From DASPHG01 sp963849605 (GTDB lineage: Bacteria; Actinomycetota; Thermoleophilia; Solirubrobacterales; Thermoleophilaceae), in NCBI GenBank assembly GCA_963849605.1, contig CAWKHX010000015.1:620001-684000 (forward strand): 64,000 bases of DNA, written 5' to 3'. Below the pieces are notes generated by a model. That model was not told the DNA's origin. It did not search any database and saw only the letters and a program-made list of their open reading frames with translations. Position numbers and translations under genes: made by a program. Shown here in pieces: positions 8,876 through 18,918 of this stretch (positions within the stretch are counted from its first letter, which is position 1; the number at the start of each line of letters is the position of its first letter).

Positions 8876-11800
8876 ATGGCGACCACAGCGAGGCGGCTAG
8901 TTGATCCCCGCTGGTGGCGGGGAGCAATGGGTCTCCTGTTCGCGGTGATCGTGCTTTCGCTGGCGCTTCGGCCCGCCGATCCCTCCACAGACCAGGCCGC
9001 GGGCATAACCGAGGCGCCCGGCTACGCCAAGCTGCCGCTCGCCTTCGAGCCGAGCCGCGGACGCACGGAGGCGGACTTCATCGCCCGCTCGGCTTCCAGC
9101 ACCGCCCTGATCAGCAGCTCCGGAGCTCGAGCTCTCACTCGGTCACGGTGCAGACACGAGCAGCATCGACCTTCGCGTGGTCGGCGGGGCCCGGCGCGAG
9201 CCGTCGGCGCTCGAGCGGCTCCCCGGGGTCGTCAACGACCTTCGCGGGCGACGACGCGACGCCGTTGGCGGACCCATATCCCGACGTTCGAGCGAGTTCG
9301 CTACGGCGAGGTCTACCCCGGCATCGACCTCGACTGGCACGGCACTCAAGGAGCGACTCGAGTACGACTTCCGAGTTGCGCCCGGTGCCGACCCGCGCCA
9401 GATTGCGTTGCGGGTCGCGGGCGCAGACCGGGTCCGCCTGGCCCGAAACGGCGACCTCGTGCTCGGCTGCCGGCGGCAAGTCGATTCGCCAGAGCGCTCC
9501 CGTCGCCTACCAGCGCGACGGCACCAGCCGCACGCCCGTCGAAGCGCACTTCAGGCTGCGCGGGAGCACCGTCTCGCTCGCTCTCGGCGCCTACGACCGG
9601 AGCCGGCCACTGGTCATCGACCCCGTCGTCCTCAACTACTCCACCTATCTCGGCGGGAACGGGGCCGAGCGGGCCAACGGCATTGCAGTGGACTCGGGCG
9701 GCGCTGCCTATCTCACCGGGCGCACGCTGTCGACCGACTTCAACACCGCCGACGCGATCGAGTCGGTCACCGGTCAGGGCGACGTCTTCGTCTCCAAGCT
9801 CAACGCCGCCGGGAACGCCGTCGTCTACTCGACCTACCTAGGCGGCGAGGGCGACGACTCCGGCAACGGGATCGCGGTCAACGGCACCGGCGCCTACATC
9901 GTCGGCACCACCGAGTCCACCGACTTCAACACGGTCAACGCGGCGAAGCCCAATCCCCCGATGCGGGCCTCGCCGATGCCTTCGTCGCGAAGCTGAACCC
10001 GGCCGGCGATGGCCTCGTCTACTCGACGTATCTCGGTGGGGGCGGCTTCCTTGGAACCGGCGGCAGCAACTCGGGCGCCCCGGGCCCGTTCGAGAAGAAG
10101 GCGGGCGCTGCCGACGAAGGCGTGGCGATCGCGATCGACAGCTCCGGCGCTGCCTACGTCGCGGGTAACACCCATGCCAGCAACTTCCCCGTCAAGGGCC
10201 AGATCGAAGGTGACACGTCGGAGAAACAGAGCACGGGGAGCGGCGCCCAGCCCAGCCCCTCCAGCATGACGAGCGACGCGTTCGTGACGAAGCTGAACCC
10301 GGCCGGGAACGATCTCGTCTATTCGACCTACCTCGGCGGCGACCTTGGCGACGGCGCGACTGCGATAGCGGTCGACTCATTGGGCCAGGCGTACGTCGCG
10401 GGCGCGACGAACTCCCCGGACTTCAACCGGGTTGGCGGCATCGAGGGACAGAACGGCGCCTACGAGCACGACGGCCGCCGCTCCAATTTCGACGCCTTCG
10501 TCTCGAAGATCAACCCCGCCGGTAACGCCCTGCGTGTACTCGACCTACCTCGGGGGCAGCGATTTCGACTCGGCGAACGGCATCGCGATCGACAGCGCAG
10601 GTTCTGCCTACGTGACCGGAACGACGGATTCCTCGGATTTCAATCTGGTCAACGAGATCGAGGGCGACTCGAACGGCCCCGACGCCTTCGTGAGCAAGCT
10701 GAACCCGGCGGGCGGCGCGCTCGTGTACTCCTCGTATCTCGGGGGTGGCCTGGCCGACGCCGCAAACAGCATCGCCGTTGACTCGGCCGGGCGCGCGCTC
10801 ATCACCGGCACCACCTCTTCGCGCGACTTCGACCGGGCCGGCGAGATCGAGGGAGATGCAGGCGGAGACGACGCGTTCGTCTCCAGCCTCAGCCCGGGCG
10901 GCGACCTTGCCTGCTCGAGCTATCTCGGTGGCGGGGGGTCCGACTCCGGCAACGCGATCGCCGTTGGGCCCTCCGGTGCCGCCCATATCGCCGGCTCGAC
11001 CGAGTCGAGCGACTTCAACACGGCCGGGGCGCTCGAAGGAAATTCGGGTGCCTCCGACGCGTTCGCCTCGAAGCTCAGCCTCACGGGGCCTTGTGAGCGG
11101 CATAAGTCGGAAACCCCTGAGGACCTGGCCGACGATCTCCAGGTCTACGTCATCGTCCTCGACGGCCTGCGTCCGCAGGAGGTCGATGCAGCCCGCACGC
11201 CGTTCCTGAACGAGCTCAAGCAGAGCGGCACCTGGTACGAGCAGGCACGCTCCGTGTTTCTCGCGGAGACGCTGCCCAACCACGCAGCGATGATGACCGG
11301 GGTTCTACCCCAGCGCAGCGGGCTGCTCGGCAACGACTACTGGGAGCGAAATCCCGATACGGCCAGAAATCCAGCCTCCCCTACCTACGCCGGAACACCT
11401 GGCTACAACCACCGGATGCTCGATCCGACGAAGTTGGACGTCGAGACACTTCCGACGACGCTGGAGGGGAGCTGCGACGTCTCGTCCGCCAGCGTCATGT
11501 CGAAGGGATACCTCTGGTTCCTCTTCGGAGGCGAGCCGCCGAATCCCGACGACGCTGCATGGCAGCGCCGCCCCGACTACGTATGGGGGGCGCCCGAGAG
11601 CGAAAAGTACATCCCGGATCCCGACGACCACACACCGGATGCGTCGGTCATGGCGGACGGCTTCATGCCCTGGCTGCAGGACGATCCGCCGAGCCCACGC
11701 TTCGCGTTCCTCAACCTCGGCGACGTCGATCGCGCGGGACACGTCGACGTGTCGGGTGCCACCGTCCCCGGCGGAACCCTCACCGCATTTCGCCAAGCTG

Positions 11801-13291
11801 CGCTCACCGACACCGATACGCAGGTGAGGCTGCTGGTGAACGAGCTGAAGGGCAGCGGTGCCTGGGACCACAGCGTCCTTATCTTCACGTCCGACCACGG
11901 GATGGATTGGAGCACGCCGGACCACTACACGGGCTCGGACGCCGTGCTGCCCCGGCCGGGCACTAGCACCAATACGGTCAGGGACATGCCAGGGGTCGCA
12001 AGGGTCGTCTCGGGTGGGGGGACGACGATGTTCTACCTCCATCCCGGTTTCGACTCCCAAGCCGATCGCCGACAAGTTGAAGGAGGTTGAGGGAATCGAA
12101 ACGGTCGCGACCCGCACTCCCCTTGCCGGCTACCCGACGCTGGACGACCTCGGGATGGCTCATCCCGACGCGGGCGACATCATCGGCCTCAACGAGCCGG
12201 GCTGGCGTGACGGCGGGTTTCACGGCAGCGCGGGCAATCCCATTCCCGGGAACCACGGGCACGCGGTCACCCAGCACTCGACGCTCTTCGTGACCGGCGG
12301 ACACCCCGCGCTCGACGAAAACCCGCAGAGCGTTCCGGGTCCCGTGGTCTACGACCCGTCGATCGGGCGCTACTTCTCGCGGCCCGACGGGGGGCCCGGC
12401 AATCTCTCGGTTGCTCCGACGGTCGCTGGGCTCTTCGGCCTCCAGGCGCCCGAGGGGGGCTACGACGGCAAGCCCCTGCGCGAAGCCTTCGACGGATGGG
12501 CGCTCAAGCCGCACCCTCCGTGCGAGGTTTCCGACCTGCCGGTGCTGGCGACGACGGATGTCCGGATCACCGAGGGCGACGCCGGGACGCGCGCCGCCAA
12601 GGTCGCGGTCACCCTCTCAAAGGCCGGCGAGAAGAAAGTCCGCGTGGACTACGAGACCGTCGAGGGCACCGCGAAGGCGCCTAGCGACTACGAGTCGCAG
12701 GGCCCCGCGACCTTGACTTTCGCCCCAGGTGAAACGAAGAAGACGATCAGCATCCCGATCAAGGGCGACGTTCGCGAGGAGCCCGATGAATCGTTCGGAG
12801 TGCGGCTCTCCGGGCCGACCAACGCCGAGCTCGGCGACCACCAGGCGACCGTGACCATCGTCAATGATGACGACGACGGGACGGATGGCGGCCGTGCGCC
12901 CGGCGGATCGCCGCGGGCGAGCCGCTGCGGGGGGCTCAAGGCAACCATCATCGGGACCGCCCGATCCGATCGCCGCAAGCGGCGGCTCGTGGGGACGTCT
13001 CGCCGGGATGTCATCGCGGCGCTCGGCGGCAACGACCGCGCCAACGGCAGAGGGCGAGCGGACTCGATCTGCGGCGGGCGAGGAGCCGATTCACTCCGCG
13101 GTGGGCGCGGCCGCGACCGCCTCTTCGGCGGGAAGCGCAAAGACAAACTCATCGGTGGGCGCGGCAAGGACCGCTTCTACGCGCTCGGCGGATCCAGGGA
13201 CCGCATCCGGTGCGGGCGCGGCTTCGACGTCGTACATGCCGGGCGCCGGGACAAGGTCGCTCGCTCTTGCGAGCGAGTTCGACGCTCATAG
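8876..13291 (+). CDS. Giant secreted fusion: SBBP beta-propeller, type I phosphodiesterase, Calx-beta and RTX-like domains; multiple frameshifts
   Basis: ATG with AGGGAGG nine nt upstream; about 1471 aa after correction. Domain order: signal/TM (about 8935-8970); SBBP N-terminal domain (RVRYGEVYPGIDLDWHG, LEYDFRVAPGADPRQIALRV); about eight SBBP repeats (YSTYLGG…GIAVDS…DAFVSKLNPAG) to about 11090; then, with no stop between, a type I phosphodiesterase/nucleotide pyrophosphatase domain (VIVLDGLRPQEV, nucleophile loop ETLPNHAAMMTG, FLNLGDVDRAGHVD, LIFTSDHGMDW, GHAVTQHSTLFVTGGH) to about 12500; a Calx-beta domain (ITEGDAGTRAAKVAVTLSKA) to about 12880; and a RTX-like Gly/Asp/Arg repeat to the end. 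Frame changes fall near 9120, 9245-9260, 9350, 9465, 9955 (C run), 10537 and 12058 (C run). Net shift is zero. A real pseudogene cannot be excluded. Confidence 0.75.
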
Positions 13292-13298
13292 GAGCGGC

Positions 13299-13940
13299 AT
13301 GACCCGTTTCGGCGTGCTGGCACTTGCGGTGCTCACGCTCGCGCTCATGGGGTGCGGAGACGTCGCCGACGACGACGCGGGCGGCGGCTCTCAGCCGCCC
13401 GCAGCAGACAAGGCGCAAACCACCGCCGAGGAGAGCGGTACGACCGCCGAGACCGACGCCGAGGACGACGACCGGGGCGCCGGCGGCACCAGCGAAGGAC
13501 AGGGCTCGGCCCAAGAGGCTCCTTCGCTTGCGGAGTACATCCGGCGCGCAGACCGGATCTGCCGCGGCGCCCAGGCCGCCATCGCGCACCGGAGTGCGGA
13601 GTACCGCAAGCTCACCGCAGCTGTCGCACAGGGGAAGATCGAGCGCGAGGAGTACCTCCGGCGCGCCGGCGAGCAGACCGAGCGCAGCGGTGAGATCGCC
13701 CAGCGCGCGGTGGTTGACTTGAAGGAGCTGCCGCAGCCGACCTCCCGCCGAGACGCAATCGAGGCGTACCTGCAGGGCGCCGCGACGCAGTCCGCCACCC
13801 TCACGGCACAGGGGGCGGCGTTGCGGCAGGGAGACACCGAAGAGCTGGCTGAGCTCAACCGCCGTATCGCGGAGGCCAGCCAGCAGACGCGAACGGCTGC
13901 CCGACGCGTCGCCTTCCGTGTCTGCGGCGGCGGCAGCTGA
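13299..13940 (+). CDS. Predicted lipoprotein with helical C-terminal domain
   Basis: 213 aa; ATG 7 nt after the previous stop with a GGAG site. The signal ends in LMGCGD (Cys18 lipidated). Residues about 20-75 are a low-complexity Asp/Glu/Gly/Thr linker. Residues about 80-213 form a helical domain beginning SLAEYIRRADRICRGAQAAI and ending AFRVCGGGS, with Cys at each end. This helical Cys-bracketed layout is common among uncharacterised actinobacterial lipoproteins. No function is assigned. Confidence 0.75.
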   Translation: MTRFGVLALAVLTLALMGCGDVADDDAGGGSQPPAADKAQTTAEESGTTAETDAEDDDRGAGGTSEGQGSAQEAPSLAEYIRRADRICRGAQAAIAHRSAEYRKLTAAVAQGKIEREEYLRRAGEQTERSGEIAQRAVVDLKELPQPTSRRDAIEAYLQGAATQSATLTAQGAALRQGDTEELAELNRRIAEASQQTRTAARRVAFRVCGGGS

Positions 13941-13963
13941 GCGCCTGCCCGTAGAATCGGAGC

Positions 13964-14242
13964 ATGGAATCCGAGGATCCCTTCGGTGGCCTGTTCGGTG
14001 ACCCGGAGGAGCTCCGGCGCCGGATGGCCGAGCTGGCCGAGCAGATGCAGGGCGCGCAGAAGGTCGCCTGGGCTGACAACGCGATCAAGCTGGCGGTCGA
14101 CATGACCGTCGCCGGGCTCGCCCGCCTCAACCTGCAGGGCAACGCCGAGCAACAGGTGGACGAGCTGCGCGCGGCAATGAGCCGCTTGTTCCCGGAGGCC
14201 GTGACGCTCGTGCGCGAGGCGCGCGAGGGCTTCGGCACCTGA
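13964..14242 (+). CDS. Small helical protein of unknown function
   Basis: 92 aa starting MESEDPFGGLFGDPEELRRR. It is acidic and helical, with no signal peptide or membrane segment, so probably cytoplasmic. It is separated by 23 nt from the preceding lipoprotein. I do not recognise the family; codon use and composition match neighbours, so it is likely a real gene. Confidence 0.6.
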   Translation: MESEDPFGGLFGDPEELRRRMAELAEQMQGAQKVAWADNAIKLAVDMTVAGLARLNLQGNAEQQVDELRAAMSRLFPEAVTLVREAREGFGT

Positions 14243-14256
14243 TTTACAAAATTCCG

Positions 14257-14287
14257 CGAGACAAATCGGGCCGCTCGCACGTGCTTA
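14257..14287 (+). promoter_or_regulatory. 31-bp conserved upstream element, copy B
   Basis: CGAGACAAATCGG, four bases GCCG, then CTCGCACGTGCTTA, 78 nt before the TTG start at 14366. It matches copy A (8725-8755, minus) in 29 of 31 positions and has the same orientation relative to its downstream gene. Flanking bases are not conserved, which marks the boundaries of the element. Confidence 0.55.
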
Positions 14288-14365
14288 GAGGTGAGGCGGT
14301 TTGGACTGACGCCTCTTTCCATGGAAATGCCGCGCCCAGGCGCGGCTGATCAGGGGGGTAAAACC

Positions 14366-14860
14366 TTGAAGCGCATCGCACTACTCGCGGTGATCGGCGC
14401 GGGGCTGTTGGCCCTGCCGGGTACCGCAGCAGCAACATCGGACTGTTCCTTCGCGGGCGGAGGAGCGGTTGTCGTGTACGGAACCGCGGTCAACGGGGAC
14501 CCGGGCGCGGACAACGCGCTCGTCGGAGCCTGCGTCGACACGAACCTCCCGGTTGACGGCGGATACGCCGAGGTCGGCTCGGGGTACGGGATCATCGACG
14601 GCTCGGACGCCAACCCCGGAAACGGCGCTGGCTATGCCGGCCTCGACGCGGGCGGCGTGAGCGACACCAACAAGGACCCGGACTGCGACGGCGTCGACGA
14701 GGGCGGCAACCACAACTCCGGCGACTGCTTCTGGATCAAGCCGGCGCCCGACGCCGTCAACGCCCTGCTCCAGAACCCGGTGACCGCGCTGTTCATCTGC
14801 GGCAATACAAGTGGCGCCGACTGGTCGGCCGCGGGCCGCGACGGCTGCTCGATCCCGTAG
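14366..14860 (+). CDS. Small secreted Asp/Gly/Cys-rich protein
   Basis: 164 aa. A TTG start at 14366 preceded by a ggggggt ribosome site gives a textbook Sec signal (MKRIALLAVIGAGLLALPGTAAATS). The same frame is open to 14291, but the longer start has no signal. The mature protein is rich in Gly, Asp and Asn and has several Cys, including DCDGVDEGGNHNSGDCFW, which looks like a calcium-binding or disulphide-stabilised loop. Function unknown. The gene is a single unit, with the 31-bp element upstream and a strong terminator downstream. Confidence 0.7.
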   Translation: MKRIALLAVIGAGLLALPGTAAATSDCSFAGGGAVVVYGTAVNGDPGADNALVGACVDTNLPVDGGYAEVGSGYGIIDGSDANPGNGAGYAGLDAGGVSDTNKDPDCDGVDEGGNHNSGDCFWIKPAPDAVNALLQNPVTALFICGNTSGADWSAAGRDGCSIP

Positions 14861-14890
14861 CGAGCACGCATAGTAGATAGAGAGAATCGG

Positions 14891-14918
14891 AAGGGGCGGG
14901 CTTCGGCTCGCCCCTTTT
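14891..14918 (+). terminator. Rho-independent terminator
   Basis: AAGGGGCGGGC and the reverse-matching GCTCGCCCCTT form a GC-rich stem over a TTCG tetraloop followed by TTTT. It lies 30 nt after the stop of the secreted-protein gene. Confidence 0.8.
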
Positions 14919-14942
14919 GCGTTCTGGGTAGGCTCGCACCGC

Positions 14943-15749
14943 GTGCCACTACCGGTCTCCTCCGAGAACTCGACCGCGCTCGTCACCGGCGCCTCCTCGG
15001 GCATCGGTGCCGAGATCGCGCGCACGCTTGCGGAGCGTGGCCACGGCGTCACGCTGGTGGCGCGGCGCGAGGACCGGCTGACCGCGCTCGCGGAGGAGAT
15101 AGAGGCCAAGCTGCACGTGCGGGCGGACGCGATCGGCTGCGACCTCTCGGACGCGTCGGCGCGCGACGGGCTCGTCGCCGAGATCCGCGCGCGCGGGCTC
15201 GACGTCGCGATCCTCGTGAACAACGCCGGCTTCGGCAGCGCGGGGCGGTTTCAGGAGCTCGACCTCGACGGCGAGCTGCGGATGGTGCGCACGAACGTCG
15301 AGGCGGTCGTCCACCTCTGCGGCGAGTACGTGCCGGGGATGATCGACCGGGGCGAGGGCGCCGTCCTCAACGTGGCTTCGACCGCTGCCTTCCAGCCGCT
15401 CGCGCGGCAGAGCACCTACTCGGCGTCGAAGGCGTTCGTACTGGGGTTCACGGAGGCGTTGAGCAGCGACCTGAAGGACACCGGCGTGACCGCGACCGCG
15501 CTCTGCCCGGGGCCGGTCAAGACGGAGTTCACCGACCAGCACGAGGGCTTCGACGCGGCTTCGTCGACGCCCGACTTCGTCTGGATGAGCGCCGAGGACT
15601 GCGCGCGAGCCGCCGTGAAGGGTTTGGAGCGCGGCAAGCGCGTCGTCGTGCCGGGGGTCGGCAACCGAATCGGCGCGCTGGCGGGGCAGCACGCGCCGCG
15701 CAGCGTCCTGCTCGCAGCCACCCGGCGCTTCTATCCACTCGGCCGCTAG
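14943..15749 (+). CDS. Short-chain dehydrogenase/reductase
   Basis: 268 aa, GTG start. Classical SDR features are all present: the nucleotide-binding TGASSGIGAEIA near residue 15, NNAG near 90, and the catalytic Ser with YSASK near 158-162, followed by CPGPVKTEF. It should be a soluble NAD(P)-dependent oxidoreductase of about 250-270 residues, close to family length. Its substrate cannot be told from sequence. It stands alone downstream of a terminator; the small gene at 15775 follows in the same direction. Confidence 0.85.
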   Translation: MPLPVSSENSTALVTGASSGIGAEIARTLAERGHGVTLVARREDRLTALAEEIEAKLHVRADAIGCDLSDASARDGLVAEIRARGLDVAILVNNAGFGSAGRFQELDLDGELRMVRTNVEAVVHLCGEYVPGMIDRGEGAVLNVASTAAFQPLARQSTYSASKAFVLGFTEALSSDLKDTGVTATALCPGPVKTEFTDQHEGFDAASSTPDFVWMSAEDCARAAVKGLERGKRVVVPGVGNRIGALAGQHAPRSVLLAATRRFYPLGR

Positions 15750-15774
15750 CGGCTCCTCGATACGGTTCCCCGCG

Positions 15775-15978
15775 TTGAACGCACAGCTCACACCTGACCA
15801 GAGGCGCACGCGCGAGCGGTTCGAGTCGCTCATCCGCCTGGCCGCGCCCGGACTCAACCTGGTGCTCGCGGCCGGTGAGCGGCTGTCGCGGATCGTCGAG
15901 CCCGACGACCCCGACTACTACCCGCCGCGCATCACCCACGAAGTGCCGCCCGAGCCGCCGCCCGAGCCGAGGAGCTAG
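15775..15978 (+). CDS. Small protein with Pro/Glu-rich tail
   Basis: 67 aa, TTG start, 25 nt after the SDR stop and 4 nt before the next ATG. The sequence starts MNAQLTPDQRRTRERFESLI and ends in a PPEPPPEPRS tail. There is no signal or membrane helix of full length. Its tight fit between two genes supports it, but no family is recognised. Confidence 0.5.
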   Translation: MNAQLTPDQRRTRERFESLIRLAAPGLNLVLAAGERLSRIVEPDDPDYYPPRITHEVPPEPPPEPRS

Positions 15979-15982
15979 CGCT

Positions 15983-16834
15983 ATGTCCAACGACGAGCAG
16001 CTCGCCTGGGAGGCGCGGGCGGGCAAGCCCGCGGCGGTCGCATCTTTCGGTGCGGCCCTGCTGGCGATCCTGGCCGGCATCTACCTGCCGCTAGCCCTCG
16101 GCAACAACCCGGACGGCGCCGACGAGCTGTTGCGAGCCGCCGACAGCGAGTCGGGTGACTTCATCGTCGCGGGGGCGCTCCAGGCGCTCGGCCTGCTCCT
16201 GCTGATTCCGGTGCTGCTCTACCTCTTCCGCGCGACGCGCCACCGCAACCCGCGGCTCATGCCCGCCGCCGGGGTGCTCGTCGTCCTGGGCGCCTTGACG
16301 CTCGCCGTCGTGACGGTCCTGCGCCAGCTCGAGCTGGTCGACATCGCCGACAACTTCTTCCCCGAGCACGCGCAGGGGGCGCGCGACCTCGAGCAGGTCG
16401 CCGAGGACTACATCGAGGATGAGCTCTCGCCCACGCTCCAGGGCATCAGCCTCGCCGGCTCGATCGCGCTCGCCTTCTCGATGATCATGATCTCGCTGAA
16501 CGCTATGCGCGCAGGGCTCTTCAGCCGCTTCATGGGCATCCTCGGCATCTTCGTCGGGGTCCTGCTGGTGATTCCGCTCGGCGTCCAGATCCTTCAGCTC
16601 TTCTGGTTCGGCGCGCTCGGGCTCCTGTTCCTCAACCGCTGGCCCGGCGGGCGCGGGCCGGCCTGGCAGACCGGTGAGGCGATCCCGTGGCCGGGCGGCG
16701 CGGAGCAGCGCGAGGAGATCGCGCGCCGCCGCGCCGAGCGCGAGGGCGTCCAGGAGCCGCCGCCCGAGCCGGAGGCCGTCGAGGGGCCGGAGGAACCGCG
16801 TCCGGCCTCGCGCAAGCGCCGGAAGAATCGCTGA
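15983..16834 (+). CDS. Multi-pass membrane protein of unknown function
   Basis: 283 aa, ATG preceded by GAGGAG. About six hydrophobic segments are visible (starting near AAVASFGAALLAILAGIYLP and then ALQALGLLLLIPVLLYLF, GVLVVLGALTLAVVTVL, SIALAFSMIMISL, GILGIFVGVLLVIPLG, LFWFGALGLLFL). A long charged cytoplasmic tail follows from about residue 225, rich in Glu, Pro and Arg. It resembles uncharacterised actinobacterial integral membrane proteins. It converges on the GGDEF/EAL gene with only 4 nt between stops. Confidence 0.75.
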   Translation: MSNDEQLAWEARAGKPAAVASFGAALLAILAGIYLPLALGNNPDGADELLRAADSESGDFIVAGALQALGLLLLIPVLLYLFRATRHRNPRLMPAAGVLVVLGALTLAVVTVLRQLELVDIADNFFPEHAQGARDLEQVAEDYIEDELSPTLQGISLAGSIALAFSMIMISLNAMRAGLFSRFMGILGIFVGVLLVIPLGVQILQLFWFGALGLLFLNRWPGGRGPAWQTGEAIPWPGGAEQREEIARRRAEREGVQEPPPEPEAVEGPEEPRPASRKRRKNR

Positions 16835-16838
16835 CGGC

Positions 16839-18887
16839 CTAGCGCCCGATCGCGAGCTGGTCCGCCGGCCCAGGGCGCCCCAGGTAGTAGCCCTGGGCGA
16901 GGTCGACGCCGCAGTCCTGAAGCAGCGCGAGCGTGTCGTCGTCGCCGACGAACTCGGCGATCGTGCACTTGCCCAGGCCGCGCGCGATGTCGGCGACCGC
17001 TTGGACGACCAGTTGGTCGGTGCGGTTGACCGGCAGCGACTTGATGAAGTCCCCGTCGATCTTCAGGTAGTCGAAGGGCAGGTACTTCAAGTAGTAGAAC
17101 GAGCCGAAGCCGGCGCCGAAGTCGTCGAGGGCGAACCGGCAGCCGAGCCGCTTGACCTCGTCCGCGAAGCGGCGCGTCTCCTCGATCCTCGCCACGGCCG
17201 TCTGCTCGATCACCTCGACGATCAGGCGCGCGGGGTCGACGCCGGTGGCCGCCAGCTCTTCGTCGAGCGCCTGCGTCAGCGTCTCGTCGGCCATCGACTC
17301 GCCCGACACGTTCACCTCGAGCTTCAGTCCTGGGTCGGTATCCGCGAGCAGCCGGACCGCCTGCTGGATCACCCACCGGTCGACCCCCGGCATCAGCCCG
17401 AACCGCTCCGCGCTCGCTAGGAACGAGCCGGGCAGCACGATCTGCCCGTCGTCGACCAGACGGAGCAGGAGCTCGTGGTGGACGGTCTCCCCGGTGGCCA
17501 CGGAGATCACCGGCTGCGAGTAGAGCGTGAAGCGGCCCTGGTCGAGCGCCGAGCGGACACGGCCAACCCAAGCGAGCCTGGTCTCGACCTGCGCCTGCTG
17601 GACCGCCATCGGCGTGTAGAGCGTGAACGTGTCCCGCCCCGCGGCCTTCGCGTCGTACATGGCGAGGTCCGCCTCGACGAGCAGCGACTCGCCGTCGATC
17701 TGGCGGTCGTCGCCGAACGTCGTGATGCCGACGCTCGCGGTGACCCGGACCTGGTCGTCCCCGGCGGCGACCGCCTGCGACCGGACGGCGTCGATGATCG
17801 AGCTCGCGACGGCCTGGGCCTCATCGATGCCGGCCTCCGGCAGGATGATCGCGAACTCGTCGCCGCCCAGGCGCCCGAGGGTGTCGGTCTCGCGGAGCCG
17901 GCCGCCGACGGTGCGCGCGACACGGGTGATCACCTCATCGCCCGCCTTATGGCCGAAGCTGTCGTTGACGAGCTTGAAGTTGTCGAGGTCGAGGGCGAGC
18001 ACGGCGCCGCCGCTGCCATAGCGGGCGTCGTAGGTCAGGTGGCGCGCGAGCTCCTGCTCGAACCGGCGCCGGTTGTAGATGCCCGTGAGGGGATCGTGGT
18101 CGGCCAGGAACTGGAGCTGCGCCTCGAAGCGCTTGCGCTCCGTGACGTCGCTGAACGTGAGCACGCCGCCCACCAGCTCGTCGTCGTCGATGATCGGCGA
18201 CGAGGTGTACTGCACCGGAAAGCTGGTCCCGTCGTGGCGCCAGAACACGTCGTCGTCCATGCGCTCGACGGCCCCGCGCTTCAGCGACAGGAGCACGGGG
18301 CATTCGCCGGCATCGTGGCGCGGAGCGCCGGGGTGGTAGCCGTGGACGAGGTCGTGGATGTTGTGCCCACGCAGCTCATCCCGGGCGGCACCGAGCAGGC
18401 CGGCCACGGCCGAGTTGGCGAACATGACGACGCCGTCGTGGTTGAGGCCGAGGATCCCCTCGGCGGCCGACTCGAGGATCACCTCCTGCCAGTCGTCGCG
18501 CGCCGAGCTCGCGCGGGTGACGTCGGACGAGACGACGAGCGCGGCCAGGACCTCGCCGTCGCGGTGGATCGGGCTCCAGCGGCTGACGTATCGGGCGGGC
18601 TCGCCGCTCTCGCCTGGCGCCTCGACCTCGTACTGCATCGATCTACCCGAGTTGAAGACCTGGTGGAGCGCGGCGCGCATCCTCACCTCCGCCTCGACGC
18701 CGAGACCGTGGTCGAACACCGTCGTGCCGGTCATCGGCCGCTGCGGGAACTCGCGGTTCGTGTAGAGGATCAGCCCGTCGCGATCGACGACCAGGGCGAC
18801 GTCGGCCATGCCGCCCAAGAGCAGCGCGGCAGACTCCAGGCCGTCGCCCAGGATCCCCTCTATTCCGTGCCCCTCAGCCCCCGTCAC
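16839..18887 (-). CDS. PAS-PAS-GGDEF-EAL cyclic-di-GMP signalling protein
   Basis: 682 aa, GTG start. Two PAS-type sensor domains (about 25-130 and 135-255; ADVALVVDRDGLILYTNREF and SAAEGILGLNHDGVVMFANS) are followed by a GGDEF domain with intact RLGGDEFAI and then an EAL domain. In the EAL domain the signature reads HELLLRL (Glu kept, ELL instead of EAL). The other catalytic positions are present: EVNVSGES, LIVEVIEQTA, DDFGAGFGSF, LKIDGDFIK, CTIAEFVGD and AQGYYLGRP. It could therefore both make and break c-di-GMP. No transmembrane segments are seen, so it is probably a cytosolic sensor. Confidence 0.9.
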   Translation of the reverse strand: MTGAEGHGIEGILGDGLESAALLLGGMADVALVVDRDGLILYTNREFPQRPMTGTTVFDHGLGVEAEVRMRAALHQVFNSGRSMQYEVEAPGESGEPARYVSRWSPIHRDGEVLAALVVSSDVTRASSARDDWQEVILESAAEGILGLNHDGVVMFANSAVAGLLGAARDELRGHNIHDLVHGYHPGAPRHDAGECPVLLSLKRGAVERMDDDVFWRHDGTSFPVQYTSSPIIDDDELVGGVLTFSDVTERKRFEAQLQFLADHDPLTGIYNRRRFEQELARHLTYDARYGSGGAVLALDLDNFKLVNDSFGHKAGDEVITRVARTVGGRLRETDTLGRLGGDEFAIILPEAGIDEAQAVASSIIDAVRSQAVAAGDDQVRVTASVGITTFGDDRQIDGESLLVEADLAMYDAKAAGRDTFTLYTPMAVQQAQVETRLAWVGRVRSALDQGRFTLYSQPVISVATGETVHHELLLRLVDDGQIVLPGSFLASAERFGLMPGVDRWVIQQAVRLLADTDPGLKLEVNVSGESMADETLTQALDEELAATGVDPARLIVEVIEQTAVARIEETRRFADEVKRLGCRFALDDFGAGFGSFYYLKYLPFDYLKIDGDFIKSLPVNRTDQLVVQAVADIARGLGKCTIAEFVGDDDTLALLQDCGVDLAQGYYLGRPGPADQLAIGR

Positions 18888-18918
18888 CCCATGCGCATGA
18901 TCGCACGATGCGTATGGG

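Noticed and set aside
8876..13291. Calling the SBBP/phosphodiesterase gene a true pseudogene
   Set aside because: Several breaks are in C runs, motif residues are conserved in every segment and the net shift is zero; indel errors explain it better, though it is not proven.
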